Source: Nocardioides sp. zg-1228
GTDB lineage: Bacteria > Actinomycetota > Actinomycetes > Propionibacteriales > Nocardioidaceae
Direction of reading: 5' to 3'
Length of the DNA: 64,000 nucleotides
Assembly: GCF_017086465.1 (NCBI RefSeq)
Contig: NZ_CP070961.1
Location: 1,984,001 to 2,048,000 of the forward strand
Shown here: positions 16,835 through 27,514 of the stretch, in pieces
Numbering within the stretch: the stretch's first letter is position 1
Layout: every line of letters begins with the position of its first letter
Notes under the pieces: model-generated
Told to the model about the DNA's origin: nothing
The model's input: the letters and a program-made list of their open reading frames with translations, nothing else
The model's database searches: none
Made by a program: the position numbers and the translations under genes

Positions 16835-17851
16835 ATGCGTGCCACGACGATCCATGCGCCCGGTGACATCCGCTTCGAGGAGGTGCCCGATCCGCGCATC
16901 GAGGAGCCCACTGACGCGGTGGTGAAGGTGGTCGCGGGCTGCATCTGCGGCTCGGACCTCTGGCCCTACCGCGGCGAGAACAAGATCCAGGCCGGCTCGA
17001 CGATCGGTCACGAGTGCATCGGCATCGTCGAGGAGGTCGGCTCGGAGGTGTCGAGGACCAAGGTCGGCGACTTCGTCATCGTGCCGTTCTGCCACTGCGA
17101 CAACACGTGCGCCCACTGCCGCGCGGGCGTGCAGTCGGCGTGCGTCAACCTCGGGGGCACCTCGAGCGGGCAGGGGGAGTACGCCCGGGTGACCCAGGCC
17201 GACGGCAGCCTGGTGGCCACCGACGGGATGCCCGACGACGACCTGATCCCGTCCCTGCTCGCGCTCACCGACGTGATGGCCACCGGCTGGCACGCGGCGG
17301 TCGCGGCCGGCGTGCAGCCCGGCCACACGGTGGTGGTCGTCGGTGACGGCGCGGTGGGGCTCAGCGGGGTGCTGGCCGCCGCGCAGATGGGTGCCGAGCG
17401 GGTCGTCGCGATGTCGCGCCACGCGCCGCGCCAGGAGATCGCCCGGGCCTTCGGCGCCACCCACGTCGTCGCCGAGCGCGGCAAGGAGGGCGAGGCCCGC
17501 ATCGCCGACCTCACCGACGGCATCGGCGCCGACGCCGTCCTGGAGTGCGTGGGCACCGACGCCGCGATGAAGACCGCGTTCACGGTCGCCCGGCCGGGCT
17601 CCACCGTGGGCTTCGTGGGCGTGCCGCACGGCGTGGAGCTGCCGGTGCGCCGGATGTTCCAGAAGAACGTCGGCCTCGCCGGCGGGATGGCGCCCGTGCG
17701 TCGCTACCTGCCCGACCTGCTCGAGCGGGTGCTCTCGGGCGCGATCGACCCCGGGCGGGTGTTCGACCTGACGCTGCCCATGGCCGCGGTCGCCGACGGC
17801 TACCGCGCCATGGACGAGCGCCGCGCGATCAAGGTGCTGCTGCGCCCATGA
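16835..17851 (+). CDS. Zinc-dependent alcohol dehydrogenase family protein
   Basis: A 338-aa medium-chain dehydrogenase. Catalytic zinc ligands lie in AGCICGSDLW and TIGHECIG; the structural zinc site is the Cys cluster CHCDNTCAHCRAGVQSAC; the NAD(P)-binding glycine motif is VVVVGDGAVGLSGV. The substrate cannot be told from sequence. The stop overlaps the start of the PhoD gene by 4 bases, but no common pathway is evident. Confidence 0.87.
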   Translation: MRATTIHAPGDIRFEEVPDPRIEEPTDAVVKVVAGCICGSDLWPYRGENKIQAGSTIGHECIGIVEEVGSEVSRTKVGDFVIVPFCHCDNTCAHCRAGVQSACVNLGGTSSGQGEYARVTQADGSLVATDGMPDDDLIPSLLALTDVMATGWHAAVAAGVQPGHTVVVVGDGAVGLSGVLAAAQMGAERVVAMSRHAPRQEIARAFGATHVVAERGKEGEARIADLTDGIGADAVLECVGTDAAMKTAFTVARPGSTVGFVGVPHGVELPVRRMFQKNVGLAGGMAPVRRYLPDLLERVLSGAIDPGRVFDLTLPMAAVADGYRAMDERRAIKVLLRP

Positions 17852-19644
17852 GCCGGTCGGACGGCCGGCTGCTGCTGGGGCCGCTGCTGCGCTACGTCGA
17901 CGAGACCTCGGCCTCGGTCTGGGTCGAGACCGACGCCCCCGGCACGGTCAGCGTCGTCCGCGGCGCCGCCACCGCGAGCGCGCCGACGTTCCTGGTCCAC
18001 GGCCACCACTACGCCCTGGTCGAGCTCGACGGGCTCGAGCCGGGCACGACCGAGGCCTACACCGTGGCCGTCGACGGCGAGCAGGCGTGGCCCCCGGCCG
18101 GGTCGCCGTTCCCCGACCCGGTGATCGCCACCCTCGAGGCGGGCCGCCCCCTCCACCTCGCGTTCGGCTCGTGCCGCACGTCGGTGGCGCACGACGCGAA
18201 GGGCAACCGCTCGCACGGCGTGGACGCGCTGCGCGCCTGGGCGCTGCGCGTGGGGGGCCAGGTCGAGCCGGCCGACCCCGACGACCCCGACCTCACCCCG
18301 GACCGGCTGCCCGACCTGGTGCTGTTCCTGGGCGACCAGGTCTACGCCGACGACACCACCGACGCGATGCGGGAGTTCATCGAGTCGCGCCGCGACATCG
18401 ACGAGCCGCCGTGGACCGAGCTGCAGGACTACGAGGAGTACGCCCACCTCTACCGGCTCGCGTGGTCCGACCCGGCCAACCGCTGGCTGTTGTCGACCGT
18501 GCCGAGCGCGATGATCTTCGACGACCACGACATCCGCGACGACTGGAACACCTCGCTGGAGTGGCGCCGCGAGATGGAGGCCACGTCGTGGTGGCACGGC
18601 CGGATCGTGGCCGGCCTCGGGTCCTACTGGGTCCACCAGCACCTCGGCAACCTCGCGCCCGCCGACCGCGAGGTCGACGAGGTGTACGGCCTCGTGCGGG
18701 CGCACCGCGGCCAGGACGAGCAGGACCTCGGCCCGCTCCTCGACGCCTTCGCGGCCCGGGTCGACCAGCAGCCCGAGACCTACCGCTGGAGCTTCGCCCG
18801 CGAGTACGACACCCAGGCCCGCCTCGTCGTCGTCGACTCGCGGGCCGCCCGCCGGCTCGACCCGGACCACCGCGCGATGCTCGACCCCTCCGAGGCTGCC
18901 TGGCTCGACGAGCAGCTGCGCGGAGACGTCGACCACCTGCTCATCGGCACGTCGCTGCCCTTCCTGCTGGCCCGCGGGCTCCACCACCTCGAGGCGTTCA
19001 GCGAGGCGCTCGCCCGCGGGGCATGGGGCGAGCGGGCCGGCCGGCTCGGGGAGAAGGCGCGTCAGCTGGTCGACCTCGAGCACTGGGGAGCGTTCCAGAC
19101 GAGCTTCCAGGAGGTCGCCCGGCAGGTGATGGAGGTCGCGGCCGGCAAGCGGGGCAGGGCGCCGTCCACGGTGACGTTCCTCTCCGGCGACGTGCACCAC
19201 AGCTATGTCAGCCAGGCACGTCCGGTCCACGGCGGGCCGGAGCTGGGGTCGACGATCCTGCAGGCCGTCTGCTCGCCGATGCGCAACCCGCTCGCGCGCG
19301 GCCTGAGGCTCGCGACGGCCGTGCTGTCCTACGGCGTGGCCGGGCCGGCAGGTCGGCTGGCAGCGAGGTCGGCGCGGGTCCCCGACACCCCCTTCACGTG
19401 GACCTACGCCGAGGGGCCGTGGTTCGACAACAACCTGGCGTTCCTCGACCTGGCCGGGCCGAGCCTGCGCATGTGGTGGGTCACCGGTGAGGTCGTCGGC
19501 GACCACGAGCGTCCGCGGCTGGCCAAGGTGGAGTCCTACGCGCTCGACGAGGACGGCAACCCGCCACCGCTGGAGGGCGTGGCGTCGAGGGTGCGCCGCC
19601 GGATCGCGCGGCGCGCGAACGGCGACCTGGTCCGTGAGCGGTGA
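17848..19644 (+). CDS. PhoD-like alkaline phosphatase family protein
   Basis: A 598-aa PhoD-like metallophosphoesterase. Motifs include AFGSCRTS, LFLGDQVYADD, MIFDDHDIRDDWN and FLSGDVHHSYV, which carry the metal ligands of this family. There is a small N-terminal beta-sandwich-like region. No Tat or Sec signal is visible at the chosen ATG (17848), unlike classic secreted PhoD, so this is probably a cytosolic paralogue of unknown substrate. It starts 4 bases inside the dehydrogenase gene. Confidence 0.85.
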   Translation: MSRSDGRLLLGPLLRYVDETSASVWVETDAPGTVSVVRGAATASAPTFLVHGHHYALVELDGLEPGTTEAYTVAVDGEQAWPPAGSPFPDPVIATLEAGRPLHLAFGSCRTSVAHDAKGNRSHGVDALRAWALRVGGQVEPADPDDPDLTPDRLPDLVLFLGDQVYADDTTDAMREFIESRRDIDEPPWTELQDYEEYAHLYRLAWSDPANRWLLSTVPSAMIFDDHDIRDDWNTSLEWRREMEATSWWHGRIVAGLGSYWVHQHLGNLAPADREVDEVYGLVRAHRGQDEQDLGPLLDAFAARVDQQPETYRWSFAREYDTQARLVVVDSRAARRLDPDHRAMLDPSEAAWLDEQLRGDVDHLLIGTSLPFLLARGLHHLEAFSEALARGAWGERAGRLGEKARQLVDLEHWGAFQTSFQEVARQVMEVAAGKRGRAPSTVTFLSGDVHHSYVSQARPVHGGPELGSTILQAVCSPMRNPLARGLRLATAVLSYGVAGPAGRLAARSARVPDTPFTWTYAEGPWFDNNLAFLDLAGPSLRMWWVTGEVVGDHERPRLAKVESYALDEDGNPPPLEGVASRVRRRIARRANGDLVRER

Positions 19645-19651
19645 GGGCGGG

Positions 19652-19798
19652 TCAGGCGTTGCTGAGCCTGCGGTCGCGCCCGTGGACGCAGTCGCAGGTG
19701 TCCGAGCACGGCAGGTAGGTGTGCCGGCCGTGGCCGCAGCCGGTGCACGGGAGGTCGTGCGAGAGGTGGACCGAGCTGGCCTCGACGGTGTCCCACAT
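19652..19798 (-). CDS. Small Cys-rich protein (48 aa)
   Basis: A 48-aa protein with a compact cysteine/histidine array: LPCTGCGHGRHTYLPCSDTC followed by DCVHG. The spacing suggests a single zinc site. The stop lies 8 bases from the convergent PhoD stop. It resembles small conserved actinobacterial proteins of unknown role. Upstream, in the gap towards the divergent YcaQ-like gene, CGGAATG-like repeats and a palindrome at 19870-19887 are seen. Confidence 0.65.
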   Translation of the reverse strand: MWDTVEASSVHLSHDLPCTGCGHGRHTYLPCSDTCDCVHGRDRRLSNA

Positions 19799-19869
19799 GC
19801 TCTCGAGGGTGGCACCGCACGCGGGCTCGCGGACCCGAATGCTGCGGAATGCCCGATCTGGGGCACGGA

Positions 19870-19887
19870 ATGGCCCGTTCGGGCCAT
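19870..19887. promoter_or_regulatory. 18-bp palindrome between two divergent genes
   Basis: ATGGCCCG-TT-CGGGCCAT is a perfect inverted repeat, 72 bp upstream of the Cys-rich gene start and 46 bp upstream of the YcaQ-like gene start. It could be an operator or a short hairpin; nothing identifies the binder. Confidence 0.35.
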
Positions 19888-19933
19888 GGGCGTGTGGCCC
19901 GTCCGTCCCGCACCGGCGCCCTAGGATCGCCGC

Positions 19934-21049
19934 ATGGGCGCGCGGACCGGTCACGACCTCACGCCGCAGCAGGCCCGGCGCATCGCCGTGCGCGCCCAGC
20001 TGCTCGCGGAGCCGCGGCCCGACGACGTGCTCGACGTGGTGCGGCACCTCGGGTTCCTGCAGGTCGACCTGACCCGCGTCGTGGCACCTCACGCCGACCT
20101 CGCCCTGTGGACCCGGCTGGGTGGCTCGTACGAGCCCGAGGACCTCGAGGACCTCGTCGGCGACGGCGCGCTCGTCGAGGTCAGGGGCATGCTGCTGCCC
20201 AGCGAGGACGTGGCTCTGCTGCGCGCCGACATGGACGCGTGGCCGGGGGACCCGCCGTTGAAGGAGTGGCAGGAGGACCTCGCGGACTGGGTGGCCGCCA
20301 ACGACGGCTGCCGCCGCGACATCCTCGCGCTGCTGCGCTCGGAGGGACCGACGCCCGCGCGCGACCTGCCCGACACCTGCGAGGTGCCGTGGCGCTCCAC
20401 CGGTTGGACCAACGACAAGAACGTGATGAAGCTCCTCGAGTGCATGGAGGGCCGCGGGGAGGTCGCGGTCGCCTCGCGCGAGGGCAGGGAGCGGCGGTGG
20501 GACCTCGCCGAGCGGGTCCACCCCGGCGACCCGGCGGTGCCGGCGGAGGAGGCCCACCGCACGCTCGCCCGCCGGCGGCTCCGCGCGCTCGGCATCGCGC
20601 GCCCACGCGCCCTCGAGGCGTGGGACGAGCGCTACGACGTCCGCGACACGGGTGAGCCGGCGCGCGTCGAGGGCGTTCGCGGCCAGTGGCGCGTCGACCC
20701 GGACCTGCTGGTCGACCTCGACGACTTCGCCGGACGCACCGCGATCCTCTCGCCGCTCGACCGGGTGGTCTTCGACCGCAAGCGGATGGAGGACCTGTTC
20801 GCCTTCGACTACCAGCTGGAGATGTACAAGCCCGCGGCGAAACGGCAGTGGGGCTACTGGGCGATGCCGGTGCTCGACGGCGAGGATCTGGTCGGCAAGG
20901 TCGACGCCACCGCCGAGCGCGACGCCGGCGTGCTCGTGGTGGACGCCGTGCACGAGGACGGCAGCTGGTCGGCGGCCCGCCGGCGGCGGGTCGAGGCGGA
21001 GATCGCCGCGCTGGGGGAGTGGCTGGGGCTCGAGGTCGTCCGCCGGTGA
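19934..21049 (+). CDS. Winged-helix DNA glycosylase family protein (YcaQ/AlkX-like)
   Basis: A 371-aa HTH_42-type protein with three winged-helix domains, related to AlkZ and YcaQ/AlkX glycosylases that unhook interstrand crosslinks or remove alkylated bases. The catalytic loop reads FLQVDLTRVV, i.e. Q43-x-D45. The QxD form is that of the YcaQ/AlkX subgroup rather than the QxQ of AlkZ. A conserved C-terminal block is LSPLDRVVFDRKRMEDLFAF. It converges on the alpha/beta hydrolase gene with a 28-bp gap. Confidence 0.85.
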   Translation: MGARTGHDLTPQQARRIAVRAQLLAEPRPDDVLDVVRHLGFLQVDLTRVVAPHADLALWTRLGGSYEPEDLEDLVGDGALVEVRGMLLPSEDVALLRADMDAWPGDPPLKEWQEDLADWVAANDGCRRDILALLRSEGPTPARDLPDTCEVPWRSTGWTNDKNVMKLLECMEGRGEVAVASREGRERRWDLAERVHPGDPAVPAEEAHRTLARRRLRALGIARPRALEAWDERYDVRDTGEPARVEGVRGQWRVDPDLLVDLDDFAGRTAILSPLDRVVFDRKRMEDLFAFDYQLEMYKPAAKRQWGYWAMPVLDGEDLVGKVDATAERDAGVLVVDAVHEDGSWSAARRRRVEAEIAALGEWLGLEVVRR

Positions 21050-21077
21050 GCTCGCTGCGCGGACCGACCCGAGGCGG

Positions 21078-22754
21078 TCAACGCCGGAGGAGCCGGCGCA
21101 GCTCCTCCGTCGTGTCCTCGGTCCACCCGTCGGGCCGCACGAGCTGAACCCACGCCGCCGCGTGCTCGCCGGAGAAGTTGTGGCCGTGGCCCGGCTCGGT
21201 GTCGAAGGCCATCGCGAGATCGCCCGAGACCTGGAAGAACGTCACGAGCGGCACCCAGCGCATGCCGCCCGGGACGTCGGCGCCGCGTTCGTCCTCCAGC
21301 CAGTCGGGTCGTCGGAGGAGCAGGTCGGGACTCCACCACGTGACCGGGTCGGAGGCGTGCTGGAGATAGAGCACGCGGCTGCCCTCCCACGGACGGTCGG
21401 CAGGCGGCGGGCTCTCGGCCCGCGTGGCGAACCGGACGACGCGCCCGTCGCGGTACACCGGCTCGATCTGGGGCGAGCCGGGATCGCGGTCGGCGGACAG
21501 CTCGCCCCACAGCCGGTTGAAGCTCGGCGGGCCCACGAAGAGGGCGCCGGTCGTGCGGTTGGCCAGGTCGAACTCGCCGCTGAACGCCTCCTCGGCGCCG
21601 AAGGAGCCCAGGCTCTCACCGAAGACGTAGAGCCGCGGCCGGTCGTCGGGCGGGAGCGCCGTCCACCGCTGGTAGACCGCATCGAACAGCCCGCGCCCGG
21701 CCTCGCGGGCCCGCTGGGCGTCGACGACGAACGACAGCCAGGACGGGAGGTGGGAGTACTGCATCGCGACGATCGCGGAGTCGCCGCCGGTGACGTACTC
21801 GAACCCGGCGGCCGCGCTCGGCTCGACCCAGCCGGTGCCGGTCGTGGTGACCACGAGCAGGTGCTCGCGGTCGAACCCGCCCGCGCGCTCGAGGTCGTCG
21901 ACGGCGAGCTCCGCGCGCTCCTCGGCGTCGTCGGCGTTGCCGAGCCCGGCGAAGGCGCGGATCGGGTCCATCGCGGCCGTCCCCACGACGTCCTCGATCT
22001 GCTCCGCGGTCGGGCCGCCGGCCACGAAGACGCGGCCCTCACGGCCCAGGTCGTCCCAGCCGACGAGCGACTCGGCGCTGCCCGAGCGCAGCGCGGATTC
22101 GGGCCGTCGCGCCGAGGAGGGCGTCGTCAGGTCGCCGACGGCGAACGACGCGTCGAGGGCGCGCAGGCCGGCGTCGGCGAGCACCCCGCTCACCAGCGTG
22201 ACCCCGAGGCCGACCACGACGAGCACCCCCAGGGCCTGGGCCGCCTTCGGCCCGATCCGGCGCTGGAGCAGCCGGACGAGGCGCCGGGTCAGCGCCCGCA
22301 GCCCTCGCGCCGCGACGAGCACGAGCCCGGCGACGAGCACCGCGATCACCGGCACGAGCAGCACGGACGCGACGGGCGTGGGCTCGCTGCCGGCGAGGCG
22401 GTGGGCCTCCCGCTGCCACCGGGCGCCGAGGAGCAGCATCACGATCCCGCCCACCGCGCCGACCACGGCCAGCGCGGTCGTCGCCCAGCGCGGCCAGGCG
22501 CGCCGCGGCCGGTCCCGCACCGCGCTCCAGCACCACGAGCAGAGCACGCCGAGGCCGTAGCCCGCGGCCGCGGCGACACCCGTGACGATGCCCTGGAACA
22601 GCGGCGGGCGGGGGAGCAGGGACGGCGTCAGCGAGACGGCGGCGAGCAGCAGCGCCCCGGCGACTCCCGGGGGCACCAGCGCGAGCCGGCGCGCGGACGT
22701 CCGCGCGAGCGTGTCCAGTCGTGCGAGGGCCGCGCCGGTGGCGTCGCCTGCCAT
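21078..22754 (-). CDS. Membrane alpha/beta hydrolase (Abhydrolase_9 type)
   Basis: A 558-aa protein with four or five N-terminal membrane segments (residues ~20-200) and a C-terminal alpha/beta-hydrolase domain of the PF10081 type. The nucleophile elbow is VFGESLGSFG; the conserved FVGPPSFNRLW and DPVTWWSPDLL and a final GHGHNF (likely the catalytic His) follow. Substrate unknown. I chose the ATG at 22754 because GGAGG lies 6 bases upstream; the frame extends 17 codons further without a ribosome site. Confidence 0.85.
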   Translation of the reverse strand: MAGDATGAALARLDTLARTSARRLALVPPGVAGALLLAAVSLTPSLLPRPPLFQGIVTGVAAAAGYGLGVLCSWCWSAVRDRPRRAWPRWATTALAVVGAVGGIVMLLLGARWQREAHRLAGSEPTPVASVLLVPVIAVLVAGLVLVAARGLRALTRRLVRLLQRRIGPKAAQALGVLVVVGLGVTLVSGVLADAGLRALDASFAVGDLTTPSSARRPESALRSGSAESLVGWDDLGREGRVFVAGGPTAEQIEDVVGTAAMDPIRAFAGLGNADDAEERAELAVDDLERAGGFDREHLLVVTTTGTGWVEPSAAAGFEYVTGGDSAIVAMQYSHLPSWLSFVVDAQRAREAGRGLFDAVYQRWTALPPDDRPRLYVFGESLGSFGAEEAFSGEFDLANRTTGALFVGPPSFNRLWGELSADRDPGSPQIEPVYRDGRVVRFATRAESPPPADRPWEGSRVLYLQHASDPVTWWSPDLLLRRPDWLEDERGADVPGGMRWVPLVTFFQVSGDLAMAFDTEPGHGHNFSGEHAAAWVQLVRPDGWTEDTTEELRRLLRR

Positions 22755-22873
22755 CGGGCACCTCCTGCCCGTCACGGCGAGGTGCCCGCGACGGGCTCCT
22801 CGCACCCAGACGGACTATCCCACACCCCGTCCGCGCGGGTCACCGTCGCGCGGTCCGACCGACGGGTCGGCCT

Positions 22874-22967
22874 GACGGTCCATCAAGGTATGCAGGCCAA
22901 CCCGCACTTCCCAGCGTGAGCTCAACGAGGGAAGTGCCGGTCCAGCGACATACCTTGATGAACCGTC
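22874..22967. repeat. 94-bp bipartite palindromic element
   Basis: An imperfect palindrome exactly symmetrical about 22920.5. Outer arms of 19 bp (22874-22892 and 22949-22967; CATCAAGGTATG core) differ at one position. Inner arms GCACTTCCC/GGGAAGTGC are at 22904-22912 and 22929-22937, and TGAGCTCA is in the centre (22917-22924). Only the 11-nt segments between the arms fail to pair. It lies between two minus-strand genes, so termination of the upstream gene is possible, but the two-armed form resembles a REP/MITE-like element. Confidence 0.7.
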
Positions 22968-22991
22968 GGCGGCGGCGGCGCGGAGACGGGC

Positions 22992-23792
22992 CTACTCGTC
23001 CAGCGGGAGCCCGAGCGCCGCGGCCAGCGCGTGGGGGTCGGCCACCGAGAGCGTGACGCCGGGGTGGGTGATCGTGCCGGTCGGGTCGATGGCGGGGACC
23101 GCGTCGTGGAACGTGAGGCAGAGCGCACGCTCGCCGTTGGTCGTGAAGGAGACGCCGCGGTCGGCGGCCGACAGGTGGGCGGGGCCGGCGGTCTTGAGCC
23201 ACGAGAAGCCGCCGGAGAGCTGCGCGCCGGCCAGGTTGGCGCGCGGGGTGACCAGGCGCCAGGGGCCGAAGCGGACGTAGAGCCACTGGGGGCCCACCTC
23301 CACCGCGGTGCTGGCCGGGGTGACGCCGAAGGCGCGCGCCGGGGTGACGTAGGACGGCGCGAAGGCGAAGTCGAACGCCTCGACCGCCTCGGGGGAGCCC
23401 TGGCCGCCGGGCTCGCGCACGAGGCCGCGCAGGGCGGCGGCCGCCGGCACCCGGTAGGGCTGGAGCACCGCGGCCGAGGGACCGGGCACCCGGAGCAGGG
23501 CCCGGCTGGCACCGCCCGGTGCGGGCAGGACGTGGTGGTCCATCGTCGTGGTGACGGCACCGCGCCCGGCGCGCCAGCTCCACGACCGCAGCCCGGGGTC
23601 GACGCGGACGACCTCGAAGTCGACGGCCACCCCGGCCGGGCCGTGCACCCGGCCGGTGGTGCCGGGCGCCAGGACGTCGTCGGACGACTCGACGTCGCGG
23701 ATCAGCGGTGCCCACGACGACCATGTCGCGGGGGTGGTGAAACGGCGCCACGCCTCGTCGGCGGCGGCGGGACCGTGCGCGTCGACGAGCAT
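22992..23792 (-). CDS. SRPBCC family protein with an extra C-terminal domain
   Basis: A 266-aa protein. The first ~130 residues look like an SRPBCC/polyketide-cyclase domain (ADEAWRRFTTPATWSSWAPLIRDVE, then MDHHVLPAPGGASRALLRV). The second half is not recognised; it contains FGPWRLVTPRANLAGAQLSG and a possible DUF1990- or PH-like beta-rich fold. It starts 10 bases after the PPOX-family gene and is probably co-transcribed with it. Function unknown. Confidence 0.68.
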   Translation of the reverse strand: MLVDAHGPAAADEAWRRFTTPATWSSWAPLIRDVESSDDVLAPGTTGRVHGPAGVAVDFEVVRVDPGLRSWSWRAGRGAVTTTMDHHVLPAPGGASRALLRVPGPSAAVLQPYRVPAAAALRGLVREPGGQGSPEAVEAFDFAFAPSYVTPARAFGVTPASTAVEVGPQWLYVRFGPWRLVTPRANLAGAQLSGGFSWLKTAGPAHLSAADRGVSFTTNGERALCLTFHDAVPAIDPTGTITHPGVTLSVADPHALAAALGLPLDE

Positions 23793-23802
23793 GGCGCCGC
23801 CC

Positions 23803-24285
23803 TCAGAGCTGGACGGTGTCGTTGTCGCCCAGGTCGGGCTGGGCGTCGGTGACGAGCCCCTTGGCCACCTGGACCACGAGGGAGACCTTCCCAGGCGACT
23901 CCCAGTACTCGGCCGTGTCGCCGTCGATGCGCAGCAGCACGCTCTCGGGATCGTCGGGCCCGCCCGACATGAAGGCGCCGGCGGACGCGTCCCACAGCTC
24001 GCGCAGCTTGGCGCGGTCGTGGCTGAGGTGAGCGGTGCCGGGCAGCGAGACCCAGCCGGCCTTGCTGGAGTAGGAGACGTTGACCCGCGGGTCGGCCTCG
24101 ATCGCGCGCACCTTGTCGCTGCTGCGCTCGGTGATGAACCAGGTGGTGCCTGGCTCCTCGAAGTCCTGGGTGCCCATGGGCATGGACACCAGCCGGCCGT
24201 CGAGCGACACGTAGGTCAGCACGGCGATGTCGGTCTTGTCCATGATCTCGGCCACGGTGGCGGTCTGGTCGTCGTGAGTCCTCAT
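23803..24285 (-). CDS. Pyridoxamine 5'-phosphate oxidase family protein (general stress type)
   Basis: A 160-aa split-barrel flavin/deazaflavin-type protein of the general stress protein 26 group: TDIAVLTYVSLDGRLVSMPMG, TWFITERSSDKVRAIEADPRVNVSYSS, then DRAKLRELWDASAGAF. Members bind FMN or related cofactors; the specific activity is unknown. The ATG at 24285 follows GGGAG closely. It lies upstream of the SRPBCC gene and diverges from the UvrA-like gene. Confidence 0.82.
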   Translation of the reverse strand: MRTHDDQTATVAEIMDKTDIAVLTYVSLDGRLVSMPMGTQDFEEPGTTWFITERSSDKVRAIEADPRVNVSYSSKAGWVSLPGTAHLSHDRAKLRELWDASAGAFMSGGPDDPESVLLRIDGDTAEYWESPGKVSLVVQVAKGLVTDAQPDLGDNDTVQL

Positions 24286-24448
24286 CTCCCGACAGTGACA
24301 CGCGTCGCCAATCCGGCACCCCACCCAGGAGGCTGGTGCGGTCACAGCGGCGGCGCGCGGGCCGTCGTACTGGCAGGATTGCCCCGGCACTGCAGGGGCA
24401 CGAGGCCCGTTCCGCCGGGTCCGCGACCAGACAGGGGAGACGCAGAGC

Positions 24449-26812
<2,364 letters not shown>

Positions 26813-26825
26813 GGCGGCGGCCGGG

Positions 26826-27455
26826 TCAGCGCAGGTGCTCGACGGCGCGCCGACCGAGGACGACCAGCTCCATCCTGGGTGGGACGGCGAACCAGTAGCG
26901 GACGTCAAGCACCGACACGGTGCGCCCGACTCGCACGGCGAGCACGCGATCGAAGTAGGACTCGCCCTCCCACGGTCCGGTGGAGACGATGAGCATCCCG
27001 GCGGACTCGTCCCCGAGCGTGCGGGGGAACCAGGCGCGCTTCTCGATGTGCCACTGATCCCCGTCGATGATGACGTCGGACTCGCCCACGCAGCGCCTGC
27101 TGAAGGTCCGATAGCGATCCACGAGGGCGCGCGCCTCGCGGGTGGAGTGGAAGCGGACGACGGTCTGCTCGACATCACGCACCGACGGAGGCCGCTCGTC
27201 GGCGTAGACGCTGCCCTGGATCCGGCTGGCGCCGCTGACCTCTGCTGCTCGGTCGACGCACCTGTGGGGTGCGAGGACGGGGGAGCGCCGCACCTTCACG
27301 CGGCTGGAGAGCAGGTAGCCGTAGATGGCTTGGTACTCATCCAACGTCAGGAGGTGCCGGCGCTGCAGCGGCCGAGGTGGCTCCTCCGCAGCGACGACCG
27401 GCGCAGGGACCAGCAGCGTCACGAGGACGGCCAGGGCGACCAGCACGCTGCGCAT
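26826..27455 (-). CDS. Secreted protein of unknown function
   Basis: A 209-aa protein with a clear Sec signal peptide (MRSVLVALAVLVTLLVPAPVVA). Two cysteines in the mature part (HRCVDRA, RRCVGES) could form a disulfide. The pattern of RFHSTREARALVDRY is loosely like PknH-type extracellular sensor domains, but I cannot assign it. The ATG at 27455 is chosen because the signal peptide starts there. It lies 59 bases downstream of helR and converges on the UvrA-like gene. Confidence 0.65.
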   Translation of the reverse strand: MRSVLVALAVLVTLLVPAPVVAAEEPPRPLQRRHLLTLDEYQAIYGYLLSSRVKVRRSPVLAPHRCVDRAAEVSGASRIQGSVYADERPPSVRDVEQTVVRFHSTREARALVDRYRTFSRRCVGESDVIIDGDQWHIEKRAWFPRTLGDESAGMLIVSTGPWEGESYFDRVLAVRVGRTVSVLDVRYWFAVPPRMELVVLGRRAVEHLR

Positions 27456-27514
27456 CCGACCAGCATGCGCCCCGACCCCTCCCACCAGCAACGGCCGGCT
27501 GGGCCCCGGCGTTC

